From: a virus
DNA: 28,171 nucleotides
Virus record (IMG/VR): IMGVR_UViG_3300035698_002271
Coordinates: 1 to 28,171 of that record
Reading direction: 5' to 3' (one strand)
Below, piece by piece: positions 7,875-14,733 of the stretch. The position numbers and the translations under genes are program-made. Each line of letters opens with the position of its first letter. Position 1 is the first letter of the stretch. The notes below the pieces were generated by a model, which saw only the letters and a list, made by a program, of their open reading frames with translations, did no database searches and was not told the origin of the DNA.

Positions 7875-10037
7875 ATGGGACTATTGAAACCCGGATATTG
7901 GCCGACCACGTACTGGTCAGAATCATATTGGCATGAATTGTATTGGCAAATAATGCTGCCTATTCTGGCCACTATATCCGGGGAGGCTATTATAATCAGG
8001 CGCGACTCTTTAAACATCCAGAACCGAATTGAGGAACGATCAATAGCCAGCTTCACAGTGGTCGACCGAACCGGGACCGCGAGTTATCAGCGCGGAGAAC
8101 CTGTCGTGTTGCGTGACCTAAGTGGCAACCTGCTATTTCAGGGATTCATTGGCACCTCAAAAGAAAAGCGTTTTGGCCCCAATCATGCGGGGCTATACCA
8201 CACTATCAAATGCATGGACTGGCATTATCTGGCAGACAAAAGGGTCTGCGCTGAATCCTACCTTGACACGTCCTGCGGTGTCGTTGTCCAAAACCTGATT
8301 GATAACTACTTGGTCGAGGAAGGGATAATCGGCGGCGAGTTGGGAGTTCGATTCACAGCCGGGGTTGCCACTTCCAATATCGAATTTGTTGACCCGTACG
8401 ATGCCACAAATGTTTGGTGGGGATTCTTTACTTTCAAGCTAGATGAGGATTTTAGTATAGCCAGTGCGGATGATCAATATTTATCAGGCAAGTACGATGA
8501 TGCAAATAACCATCTGGAAGTATATTTGGGTAGCGTGGATGGGAAACTTCATCTAAGACACACGGAGGTGGGAGCGGCTGAAGTTGCATTATCCTTAGAG
8601 GCAACATGGACTGCTGGGCAATGGTACAGCGTTTTGGTTCAATGCTCCACCGTATCGGGTCAGAAAGTGGTGATCGATGCTGGCATTCCCGTGCTGGAGG
8701 CGGGTAACACCACGGCAATTTCGCTCACTGCGGACATGTGCATCGGGTCAAGAGATAACGGTGTGGCGACGGATGGGATCGCAGGCATAATTAGCGAATT
8801 AGCAATGGGCAATGTTGTCCTCACCGCAGCCGAAGAGTACGGTATTTTCGGTGGCACCATGCCAGCCAGCGCGGTCAACATATTCATGCTTAACGAGGGA
8901 GTCGGCACGATTGCCCACGATACCGGAACCGGATTAGACAATGGAACCCTAGACACAGGTTGTTCATGGACAGTCGTTACCGAGCGAATTCAGGAAGGTT
9001 TAAACTTGGAAACCATTGCCCTGAACTACGTTCGCGTCTCAGATGCCATCGATTCACTTGCTGAAGCGTCCAATTTCATCTGGTACATAGACGTCAATCG
9101 GCGTTTATGGTTCGTGGAGCGGTCCACCACGCCATCACCAAGAGCAATCACCACAGATGAGATCATGAAGGGATCGACCACCCTAACTCGTGGCTCCAAC
9201 AAATACCGGAACACTCAGTATCTCAGGGGTGGAAAAGGCGTCACTGATTTGCAGACCGAAGCACAATTGGGTGATGGGGATAAAACCGCATTTCCTGTTG
9301 GCTACCCAGTAGCTAAAGAACCCACGATCCGCACGGATATCGGGGCGGGATATGTAGCGCGGACAGTCGGCATTAAAGGGGTCGAAACTGGTTTCGATTG
9401 GTATTGGTCCAAGGGTGACCCGATTATCACCCAAGACGTCGGTGGGGTAGTTCTAACCGCAGCTCACAAGATTGAGGTAGCGTACTACGGTCAATATGAA
9501 ATCATAGTATTGGCAGAGGATGGAGCTTCCATTACTGATCAGCTTGCCATTGAAGGTATCGGAACCGGGAAAGTGGAGATGATCACCGACCGTACCAACA
9601 TCACTGATTCAGACACAGGAATCAACTATGCTTTGGCTCTGCTCAAAAGGTTCACGTCTGAAGCCGATGTCTACAAATTTAAAACCAAGACTGGTGGATT
9701 AGAGGTAGGGCAAAACGGCCCAGTCACCGATGCTAAATATGGTCTAGCCGCTGAAGATATGTTGTTTGAAAGCATCATGATCAGACTGGTAGATAGAGAG
9801 TTTTATTATGACGTGCAGGCGATTGTCGGGCCTGAGACCGGTAGCTGGCAGAAGTTTTTCCGAGACCTCAAAAATCGGGAAGTACCGACTGGTATCGATA
9901 TCGGCACCGGAGTTTTGATCATCTTAAAAACTACTGAGACTGATTGGGAATGGGAGACCGAGTGCGAGTATTTCGAATACACCTGCGATGTTCCGGGCGT
10001 TACGCTCTGGCCGGAACTTACAAGATATCCTTGTTAG
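7875..10037 (+). CDS. tail hub / tail-associated protein with LamG-like insertion
   Basis: A 720-aa protein. Residues 1-26 carry a YW-rich leader (GYWPTTYWSESYWHELYW). Residues about 30-155 and 375-700 look like a baseplate hub or gpD-type tail protein: RIEERSIASFTVVDRTG, LFQGFIGTSKEKRF, then LETIALNYVRVSDAIDSLAE and FIWYIDVNRRLWFVE. Between them, residues about 165-370 resemble a LamG or concanavalin-A-like lectin domain (TFKLDEDF, LSLEATWTAGQWYSVLVQ, VVIDAGIPVLEAG, SELAMGNVVLTAAE), which may bind surface glycans. The C-terminal ILKTTETDWEWETECEYFEY segment may form a small terminal module. The protein would sit at the tail tip around the tape measure C-terminus. Hub assignment is by pattern and position. 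Confidence 0.65.
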   Translation: MGLLKPGYWPTTYWSESYWHELYWQIMLPILATISGEAIIIRRDSLNIQNRIEERSIASFTVVDRTGTASYQRGEPVVLRDLSGNLLFQGFIGTSKEKRFGPNHAGLYHTIKCMDWHYLADKRVCAESYLDTSCGVVVQNLIDNYLVEEGIIGGELGVRFTAGVATSNIEFVDPYDATNVWWGFFTFKLDEDFSIASADDQYLSGKYDDANNHLEVYLGSVDGKLHLRHTEVGAAEVALSLEATWTAGQWYSVLVQCSTVSGQKVVIDAGIPVLEAGNTTAISLTADMCIGSRDNGVATDGIAGIISELAMGNVVLTAAEEYGIFGGTMPASAVNIFMLNEGVGTIAHDTGTGLDNGTLDTGCSWTVVTERIQEGLNLETIALNYVRVSDAIDSLAEASNFIWYIDVNRRLWFVERSTTPSPRAITTDEIMKGSTTLTRGSNKYRNTQYLRGGKGVTDLQTEAQLGDGDKTAFPVGYPVAKEPTIRTDIGAGYVARTVGIKGVETGFDWYWSKGDPIITQDVGGVVLTAAHKIEVAYYGQYEIIVLAEDGASITDQLAIEGIGTGKVEMITDRTNITDSDTGINYALALLKRFTSEADVYKFKTKTGGLEVGQNGPVTDAKYGLAAEDMLFESIMIRLVDREFYYDVQAIVGPETGSWQKFFRDLKNREVPTGIDIGTGVLIILKTTETDWEWETECEYFEYTCDVPGVTLWPELTRYPC

Positions 10038-10054
10038 TTGACAGGAGATAAGCT

Positions 10055-10456
10055 ATGGCAGTATTAACAATGAAGCTCACCAATGTCGCCGTGAATATGG
10101 TGAGGGACGGGCTGAAGGGTGACGTGTCCGATCTTGAAATAAAATACATTGCTATCGGGGATGACAATGGGGCAATTTCACCTTTGGCAGCAACTAATAC
10201 CACTCTCGGAAATGAAACATCCAGAAAACTAGTTACATCTAAAACCGGGGGCGGCACTGGCATCATGGATACAATTTCAATCCTGCTTAATACCGAGGCC
10301 AACGGTAATATCGAGGAATTGGGATTCTTTGCCGGGACTGCGGCTGGAGCAGGTGCCGATTCGGGAATTCTCGTAGCCAGGGGATTTTATTCTAAGGTAA
10401 AAACTAACCTATTATCGGTTCAGTTCCAGTCAACCGATACGATCAGGGAGGGATAA
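10055..10456 (+). CDS. tail fibre / baseplate-periphery protein, N-terminal type
   Basis: A 133-aa protein with the pattern of the N-terminal attachment domain found in many tail fibres: an LTNVAVNMVRDGLKG helix, then YIAIGDDNGAISPLAATNTTLGNE, and later IEELGFFAG and ARGFYSKVKT. In other phages this unit often begins much longer fibres. Here it ends after 133 residues, so a separate downstream fibre gene may complete it. The ribosome binding site is AGGAG at 10044-10048. The gene ends 1 nt before the next one begins at GTG 10458. It probably docks a receptor-binding protein to the tail tip. Confidence 0.6.
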   Translation: MAVLTMKLTNVAVNMVRDGLKGDVSDLEIKYIAIGDDNGAISPLAATNTTLGNETSRKLVTSKTGGGTGIMDTISILLNTEANGNIEELGFFAGTAAGAGADSGILVARGFYSKVKTNLLSVQFQSTDTIREG

Positions 10457-10457
10457 C

Positions 10458-10997
10458 GTGGCTGCATATGTGAAAACAGTTTGGGTCAACGGGGGGGTGC
10501 CGGCGATAAGCAAAGCTAATCTGGACCACCTTGAGACCCAGTACGACGAAGCGATGGCTGACGCCTTCGACGGTACTCCGGTATATACAGGAACCGGGTT
10601 GGGATTCAAGGACCAGGATGATATGGCTGATAATTCAGCCGTTGCCGTCTCCAGTCAGCAAGCAATTAAAAAATATGTTGACGATGAAGTTTATGAGCTT
10701 CTGGATGAGTGGCTTGGCGGAACGTGGGCAGCAATCGTAACTACTGATATAGCAGCCGTTAATAAGGTAACTCAGGCGGGACGTGGCGTTTGCGAGGTTA
10801 CAAGTGACGGAGATGGTGATGTTGAAGTGGTCACCGAAGTTCTTATCGACGGCACAGAAGTTTTTCAATGGGCTGGTAATGTAGCAGGTGCGCACACATT
10901 CCAATATCACGTATCAATAACAATTCAAGTTAACAACACGGGTGTCGGAAATAAAACCTGTTCTGCTGGTTCCTATTATGGAAACTTCAGTTCTTAG
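10458..10997 (+). CDS. putative short tail fibre protein
   Basis: The start is GTG at 10458, preceded by GGGAGGG. The 179-aa product opens with VWVNGGVPAISKANLDHLETQYDEAM, a block I recall from phage fibre-like proteins. It has an 'SSQQAIKKYVDDEV' segment (residues about 63-77) of the kind that precedes trimeric fibre shafts. The last 90 residues are beta-rich (CEVTSDGDGDVEVVTEVLIDGTEVFQW) and would form a small globular tip. It is a candidate receptor-contacting protein. Compared with usual fibres it is short. Confidence 0.55.
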   Translation: MAAYVKTVWVNGGVPAISKANLDHLETQYDEAMADAFDGTPVYTGTGLGFKDQDDMADNSAVAVSSQQAIKKYVDDEVYELLDEWLGGTWAAIVTTDIAAVNKVTQAGRGVCEVTSDGDGDVEVVTEVLIDGTEVFQWAGNVAGAHTFQYHVSITIQVNNTGVGNKTCSAGSYYGNFSS

Positions 10998-11006
10998 GAG
11001 GGGACA

Positions 11007-11291
11007 GTGAAAAAATACGAATTTGAATATCGAAGTTGGCAAAAGCCTCTCGAGCTGATCAATGTGCTGGGTGTCTCGCTGGTTGAGGTAAAGCACAAAG
11101 GCGGGGTAGGTATAATCACAATTGGCGTCGAGAACAAGCAAAGCAAGACAGAGATTGATAGACTTCGGACCAATTTGGAGAATGATTCCAACCCTTATGC
11201 CACCCCATCTCCCGAAAAGCCATTGGCGGAAATCGTGGCCAGCCTAGTAAAGGAAGTTGAATTACTCAAATCACAAAATAGCAAGGAGTAG
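11007..11291 (+). CDS. hypothetical protein at end of tail operon
   Basis: A 94-aa protein starting with GTG at 11007 after a strong TTAGGAGGGG site. Residues 1-45 could form a small beta sheet (YEFEYRSWQKPLELINVLGVSLVEVKH, GIITIGVE). Residues 70-94 form a charged helix that may be a coiled coil (LAEIVASLVKEVELLKSQNS). It is not recognised. Its place between a fibre gene and a holin-like gene is compatible with a fibre chaperone or a lysis-accessory protein, but nothing in the sequence decides. Confidence 0.5.
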   Translation: MKKYEFEYRSWQKPLELINVLGVSLVEVKHKGGVGIITIGVENKQSKTEIDRLRTNLENDSNPYATPSPEKPLAEIVASLVKEVELLKSQNSKE

Positions 11292-11295
11292 GACG

Positions 11296-11463
11296 ATGGT
11301 AAAATTTGCAATTGGAATTGAACTGTTTGCCGTGACATTGATATTAGCGGAGGGATGTTACCTCCTGACATCTGACGGTGACTCCTTTCATTTTCTCGGA
11401 TATATCGGGGCGGCACTTGCCGTCACCGGTAGTGGATTTTGGGCAAAGATTTTGAAACGCTAA
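11296..11463 (+). CDS. small two-helix membrane protein, candidate holin
   Basis: The ATG at 11296 is preceded by AAGGAG 7-8 nt upstream; an earlier TTG (11257) lacks a site and is rejected. The 55-aa protein has two hydrophobic segments, residues about 3-20 (FAIGIELFAVTLILAEGCYLL) and 29-49 (LGYIGAALAVTGSGFWA), separated by a short acidic turn (TSDGDSF), and ends KILKR. Size, two membrane segments and the last position in the late operon fit a class II holin, but no endolysin gene is adjacent. It could equally be an unrelated membrane peptide. Confidence 0.5.
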   Translation: MVKFAIGIELFAVTLILAEGCYLLTSDGDSFHFLGYIGAALAVTGSGFWAKILKR

Positions 11464-11487
11464 CCCTCTCCTCTCCTTATTTGATTT

Positions 11488-11541
11488 GGGGCTTCGGCCC
11501 CGGCAGAACCCTCGGTGGATGCCCTCCTACCGGGGGTTTTT
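11488..11541 (+). terminator. double hairpin ending the late tail operon
   Basis: A first hairpin, GGGGC-TTCG-GCCCC (11488-11501), is followed by a second stem, AACCCTCGGT (11507-11516) with ACCGGGGGTT (11529-11538), one G-T wobble and 12 nt of loop. The second runs into TTTTT (11537-11541) and has the form of a Rho-independent terminator. It lies 24 nt after the stop of the holin-like gene. Confidence 0.85.
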
Positions 11542-11787
11542 GCTATTTAGGGCTGCTAACTTTTCCGCATAAATATTTTGTAATTCCCTAAAATCTGTTA
11601 ACACCCCACGGAACATCCTTAAAAAATAGCTACAACTTCCTTGTGGCATATTGTTAAATGGTGTCCTGCGTGTGATTGCATATAGGACAAGTGGAAAAGC
11701 GTTTCCCGGTTATCCTGAGTCGTTTTACCTATACTCAAATGCGCGCTTACATTCCACCGTGAAACTTTACAACCGCTACGCAGGGGC
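11542..11787. other. non-coding stretch between the two operons
   Basis: No open frame of useful length with a ribosome binding site is seen on either strand. It holds a nested inverted repeat (11691-11757, described separately), a short TGTCCT/AGGACA inverted repeat (11662-11667 and 11684-11689), and one copy of CTTTACAA (11765-11772), which recurs in the promoter spacer. It could contain operators or a small RNA. It contains no tRNA. Confidence 0.5.
11691..11757. repeat. nested inverted repeat upstream of early promoter
   Basis: The outer arm GTGGAA-AAGCG (11691-11701) pairs with CGCTT-aca-TTCCAC (11744-11757), giving 5 plus 6 base pairs with a 3-nt bulge. An inner TGAGT (11716-11720) pairs with ACTCA (11733-11737). 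As RNA this would be a bulged stem-loop, and as DNA a possible protein-binding or origin element. It lies between a terminator and a promoter, so it is not obviously the leader of either unit. Confidence 0.45.
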
Positions 11788-11816
11788 TTGACAAAGGCTT
11801 TACAATCTGATACTAT
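11788..11816 (+). promoter_or_regulatory. near-consensus sigma-70-type promoter for the early/replication operon
   Basis: TTGACA (11788-11793) and TACTAT (11811-11816) are separated by exactly 17 nt. The -35 box is perfect and the -10 box matches 5 of 6. Transcription would start near 11823 and reach the first gene at 11864. The spacer contains CTTTACAATC, a decamer found again near the second promoter (18477-18486), so it may be an operator. This is the strongest promoter seen in the window. Confidence 0.8.
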
Positions 11817-11836
11817 GTATGTGGTTGGTTCGGGCT

Positions 11837-12209
11837 TGACCCTGACAGCCTAAGGGGGATGAGATGGCAGACATAACCAATGAGACGCTTGAAATCCTAA
11901 AACAGAACATTCCTGGCAATCAGTTCGAAATTGGAGCTTACGAGAAGTGTCAGGATCATTGCTTGGAAGGCGGTGAAGAATGGGCGAAGTGGGAAGGTTG
12001 GTATGGCATGATCGCTTACTACGACGCACACCCGATGGACATAAGAGCCATACAAGACGATTACACCGGCGAAAGCATTAGATTCTGGATTTGGTACTCC
12101 CAGCATGAGGACCACGGCTGGGGCGATGATTGGTCTGCTGACTTAGACCCTGATATGACAATCACTAAAGCAGAGGCGATGCTACTCACCGAAGATGACC
12201 CTGACAGCC
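11837..12209. repeat. 14-bp direct repeat flanking the first early gene
   Basis: TGACCCTGACAGCC occurs at 11837-11850, in the leader, and again at 12196-12209, inside the last codons of the first early gene. The two copies bracket that gene almost exactly. Confidence 0.7.
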
Positions 12210-12214
12210 AATAG
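11864..12214 (+). CDS. acidic, tryptophan-rich early protein
   Basis: The first gene after the early promoter. The 116-aa product is strongly acidic and has seven tryptophans, mostly in two blocks (GGEEWAKWEGWYG at about 36-48 and RFWIWYSQHEDHGWGDDW at about 73-90), and ends in ITKAEAMLLTEDDPDSQ. No family is recognised. Early, highly expressed, acidic phage proteins are sometimes inhibitors of host nucleases or polymerase, but here that is only a suggestion from position and charge. The ribosome binding site is AAGGGGGATGAG. A 14-bp direct repeat flanks the gene. Confidence 0.6.
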   Translation: MADITNETLEILKQNIPGNQFEIGAYEKCQDHCLEGGEEWAKWEGWYGMIAYYDAHPMDIRAIQDDYTGESIRFWIWYSQHEDHGWGDDWSADLDPDMTITKAEAMLLTEDDPDSQ

Positions 12215-12240
12215 ATTATCAAATACAGGAGGGAATGAGA

Positions 12241-12579
12241 ATGAATGCTATCGATAAAATCACTGACTTGGTAACAATCGAAATTATGACCGAATGGCTC
12301 AAAAGCCAAACAGAACCTGGGATTTACAAGATTATGTACGATCCCGATGATGACAAAGTATACGTGTCCTCAACCTATTCCGGAGATAACTCATACATCC
12401 CCGGAGACAATAGAATTTGCCTGGCGCTGGCGGATATCAGAGAAAGCTTGAGCATGGAAACCGTTGGGCTGGATGAGGACGGAGATATCATTGATTCCGA
12501 CACATACAATAGTATCATCGACGAATGTGAGAACAGACTAACCGAAGCCGAAAATGACGGCGATATTGAATTTAATTAA
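12241..12579 (+). CDS. acidic early protein, function unknown
   Basis: AGGAGG (12227-12232) is 8 nt before the ATG at 12241 and only 2 nt before the ATG at 12235, so 12241 is chosen, giving 112 aa. The protein is acidic throughout, with a DDDKVYVSSTYSGD strand region and a helical C-terminus (DSDTYNSIIDECENRLTEAE). It shares its acidic character with the gene before it, but no shared motif is seen. Not recognised. Confidence 0.6.
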   Translation: MNAIDKITDLVTIEIMTEWLKSQTEPGIYKIMYDPDDDKVYVSSTYSGDNSYIPGDNRICLALADIRESLSMETVGLDEDGDIIDSDTYNSIIDECENRLTEAENDGDIEFN

Positions 12580-12590
12580 GGGGTGATAAA

Positions 12591-12731
12591 ATGAGGAAAT
12601 GCAATGTATGCGAAAAAACTTGGTTCATCGAAGATAGCGACAAGTGCCCCCGTTGCGGTGAGAGTGATTACACGGAGCTGAACCAACTCAACACGATAGA
12701 TCGTCACGGATATAACCCATACAATGCTTGA
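12591..12731 (+). CDS. zinc-ribbon miniprotein
   Basis: A 46-aa gene preceded by AAGGGGTGA. The protein starts MRKCNVCEKTWF, with C4-x2-C7, and has CPRCG with C19-x2-C22. This is a rubredoxin- or zinc-ribbon-type four-cysteine site. The rest (ESDYTELNQLNTIDRHGYNPYN) is polar. It probably binds one Zn ion and may contact nucleic acid or a protein partner. A perfect 9-bp inverted repeat overlaps its stop codon. Confidence 0.65.
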   Translation: MRKCNVCEKTWFIEDSDKCPRCGESDYTELNQLNTIDRHGYNPYNA

Positions 12732-12744
12732 GCGTTCAAGCATT
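12723..12744 (+). promoter_or_regulatory. perfect 9-bp hairpin over a stop codon
   Basis: AATGCTTGA (12723-12731) and TCAAGCATT (12736-12744) are exact inverted copies around GCGT. The TGA stop of the zinc-ribbon gene forms the loop-proximal end of the stem. No T-run follows, so this is probably an mRNA processing or stability element, or an operator, and not a terminator. Confidence 0.55.
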
Positions 12745-12770
12745 AGCAACCAAATTGAGGAGGGAATGAG

Positions 12771-12881
12771 ATGACCAAAACAGAACAAATAATCAGGCGA
12801 ATAGCAGAACTCAAAATCAAGGCGTACGGTCTCCCTGGCACCATCGATGAGTATATCGCCAAATGCAAAAAGGAGGATTAA
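12771..12881 (+). CDS. 36-aa basic miniprotein
   Basis: GAGGAGGGAATGAG precedes the ATG. The protein starts MTKTEQIIRRIAELKIKAYG and continues through a short LPGTIDEYIAKCKKED helix. It is amphipathic and basic with one cysteine. The gene's 3' end carries the AAGGAGG that serves the next gene, so it is at least part of the translated operon. Not recognised. Confidence 0.5.
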   Translation: MTKTEQIIRRIAELKIKAYGLPGTIDEYIAKCKKED

Positions 12882-12883
12882 AA

Positions 12884-13072
12884 ATGTTCACAATCAACGG
12901 AATGATAATCGGCGATGAGCGCAAGGAAATAGATGGAACCATGTGGAGACTGTTGATGGACCCAAACCACCCGTTGGGACTCAATTGGTATCGGGCGATC
13001 CCTATCGAGCCAGGCGACGAAGACCGAGCAATTAACGAAGTCAAAATAATCACAAAGGAGGTAGAGTTTTGA
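12884..13072 (+). CDS. hypothetical early protein
   Basis: The start at ATG 12884 is chosen because AAGGAGG (12870-12876) lies 7 nt upstream; the in-frame ATG at 12863 precedes that site. The 62-aa product begins MFTINGMIIGDE and has a WRLLMDPNHPLGLNWYRAIP core and an EPGDEDRAINEVKIITKE end. It seems to be a small alpha/beta fold. No family is recognised. It overlaps the next gene by TTGA. Confidence 0.55.
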   Translation: MFTINGMIIGDERKEIDGTMWRLLMDPNHPLGLNWYRAIPIEPGDEDRAINEVKIITKEVEF

Positions 13073-13188
13073 AGAAGAGGCTGAGGAAATCTTCCCGGAA
13101 GCAGGGCAAGCCACAGGAAGCAGGCGTTTCCAGCCGGACAGAACGCAGGTTCGGCACTGAAATCAAAGAGGGTAAGGGGAGGAAATAG
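13069..13188 (+). CDS. 39-aa strongly basic peptide with TTG start
   Basis: TTG at 13069 overlaps the preceding stop (TTTTGA) and is placed 6 nt after AAGGAGGT (13055-13062), a near-perfect ribosome binding site that otherwise would serve nothing. The product, starting MKKRLRKSSRKQGKPQEAG, contains about 14 K or R residues and few hydrophobic ones, so it is probably disordered and may bind nucleic acid. Its stop is followed directly by the ATG of the next gene. Existence is supported by the site and tight packing, function by nothing. Confidence 0.5.
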   Translation: MKKRLRKSSRKQGKPQEAGVSSRTERRFGTEIKEGKGRK

Positions 13189-13515
13189 ATGGAATATACA
13201 GAGCCACCATATGAATTGTTACCAGTGGATACGACCTTTATAAATGGACACCATCATTTTTACTGGCCCATTGTAGAGGTTGGGGATGGGGTAAGCGACA
13301 GCATAGGAATTGCCGCATTATTGTTACCTTATGAGGATGACTGCCCCAAAGCAAGGCTTGAGCGAGAAGAGACTGCCAAGTTCCTTGTCCGGGCCTGCAA
13401 CTGCCACAAGGAACTACTGGAGGCTTTGAAGGACTTGCTGGTTTCAATGTGGGATTGCAATGGTGACGAACAAGTGGCAGCAGAGAAAGCCATAGCCAAA
13501 GCGGAGACAGCATGA
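13189..13515 (+). CDS. phage early protein with C-terminal helical repeat motif
   Basis: A 108-aa protein. Residues 1-60 are beta-rich with HHH (residues 22-24). The C-terminal half has NCHKELLEALKDLLVSMWDC and AEKAIAKAE, a helix pair that recurs at the C-termini of many small phage proteins of unknown role. Its ATG directly follows the preceding stop and its own stop overlaps the next start (ATGA). The ribosome binding site is GGGGAGG within the end of the previous gene. Confidence 0.55.
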   Translation: MEYTEPPYELLPVDTTFINGHHHFYWPIVEVGDGVSDSIGIAALLLPYEDDCPKARLEREETAKFLVRACNCHKELLEALKDLLVSMWDCNGDEQVAAEKAIAKAETA

Positions 13516-14060
13516 CCAGCCAACGCAGGACAGCGAAACGGATGGAAGAAGCCCTTCGGAGGGATGAGGAATTCAAAACCCGCGTTGTTCGAGACCCGAA
13601 GATGGTCACGGACATGCAGAAATATTTCAAAATTAAGGAGGGCATAATGGAATTAGAAGTTCACGCAAAACAATTGTCGGAAACAACCGTGCTAAATATC
13701 TCCGTGAGAAAAGCCCATATAGACATCAGGCAGCATGTAACCGGGCTTACTCAGATCGATTTATTCGATCTGTCGGGAGAGGAGATGATTGCACTTGGTC
13801 GTCAGATCATCCTTGAGGCAAGCGGGATTACGGACAAGGATGAAGAGCTTCCCCTGGATGGCCAGCAACCTTACGAGAACTGCTATTGCTATAGTCTTGC
13901 AAAGAGGAGGTGTGTAATTGGTGATGAAAGCAAATGCAGGCGTGAGATAGGGCTAGATTGCAGGTTATACAACCCAGTCTGCCGGGTATGCTCGGAACCA
14001 CTCGGAAACCCCGACCACGAAGTATGCTGCGCAAAGTGCGTAAAAGCGGAAAATCTATAA
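13512..14060 (+). CDS. Cys-rich early protein, possibly with two start sites
   Basis: A 182-aa frame starting at ATGA 13512, with GGAG 7 nt upstream. An in-frame ATG at 13647 has an even better site (AAGGAGGG, 13635-13642) and would give a 137-aa form starting MELEVHAKQL, so both may be made. Residues 1-45 are very basic. The middle holds QHVTGLTQIDLFDLSGEEMIALGRQI. The C-terminal 65 residues carry about 11 cysteines in CxC, CRR and CRVC...CCAKC patterns, suggesting one or two zinc sites. No family is recognised. Confidence 0.6.
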   Translation: MTSQRRTAKRMEEALRRDEEFKTRVVRDPKMVTDMQKYFKIKEGIMELEVHAKQLSETTVLNISVRKAHIDIRQHVTGLTQIDLFDLSGEEMIALGRQIILEASGITDKDEELPLDGQQPYENCYCYSLAKRRCVIGDESKCRREIGLDCRLYNPVCRVCSEPLGNPDHEVCCAKCVKAENL

Positions 14061-14082
14061 TCAAAATAAGGAGATGGAGAAA

Positions 14083-14733
14083 ATGGACACACAAAAAACA
14101 GAAGTCGCCTTAGTTAAGGCAACAAACGAGATCAACCCTATGATGGAAAGGTTCAAAGCAAATTTCCCAAGCAGCGAAATCGTCAACGATGAGGGCATGA
14201 CGACCGCAGCGACCATCCTGGATGAAGGGCGCAAATGGTTGAAGGTGCAGGATGATGAAAGGAAGGAACTTGTCGGACCCCTGAATGCTCATGTCAAGTG
14301 GATCAATGCCAGATACGGAGCAGTTACCAAACCCGTGAGTGATGTCATAGACATGGCTTCCGGCATGATGTCAGCAAGGCAAGAGGTACTTGACGCAGCC
14401 GTAGAAGTCGAGAACCGGCGCAGGATCGCAGAGGAAGCGAAGAAAACGGCGGAGGGTACTAGCACATCACCCATACCGGAAAGTATCGCTCCCGTGGTTC
14501 CTGCTACCCCTAACAAGGTATATACCCAAACAGGCAATGTAAGTTTCCGGGAGTCATGGGTGATTGAAGTTCTTGACATCAAGCAACTTCCTAAAACCTT
14601 GAAAGTCGCCGGTCAGGATTTCGTGCTGGTGAAACCTGATCAGCCGATCCTAAACAAGCTGGTCAGCCTGGGAGTTCGGGAATTGAAAGGTTGCCAGATT
14701 CGCAAGGTCAAGACACCAGTGAGGGGGAAGTGA
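14083..14733 (+). CDS. recombination-module coiled-coil protein
   Basis: The start at 14083 is used because AAGGAG (14068-14073) abuts the earlier ATG at 14074. The 216-aa product has a helical N-terminus (residues 1-125) with a charged coiled-coil-like stretch (ARQEVLDAAVEVENRRRIAEEAKK), a proline- and threonine-rich linker, and a C-terminal domain (FRESWVIEVLDIKQLPKTL ... QPILNKLVSLGVRELKGCQI). I recall that C-terminal pattern from phage proteins lying beside recombinase and exonuclease genes. The next two genes include an exonuclease, so a DNA recombination role is likely. The stop overlaps the next ATG (TGATG). Confidence 0.6.
   Translation: MDTQKTEVALVKATNEINPMMERFKANFPSSEIVNDEGMTTAATILDEGRKWLKVQDDERKELVGPLNAHVKWINARYGAVTKPVSDVIDMASGMMSARQEVLDAAVEVENRRRIAEEAKKTAEGTSTSPIPESIAPVVPATPNKVYTQTGNVSFRESWVIEVLDIKQLPKTLKVAGQDFVLVKPDQPILNKLVSLGVRELKGCQIRKVKTPVRGK

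Noticed and set aside
11296-11463. Complete lysis cassette
   Set aside because: Only a holin-like membrane protein is seen. No endolysin or spanin gene is present nearby, so a cassette cannot be claimed.
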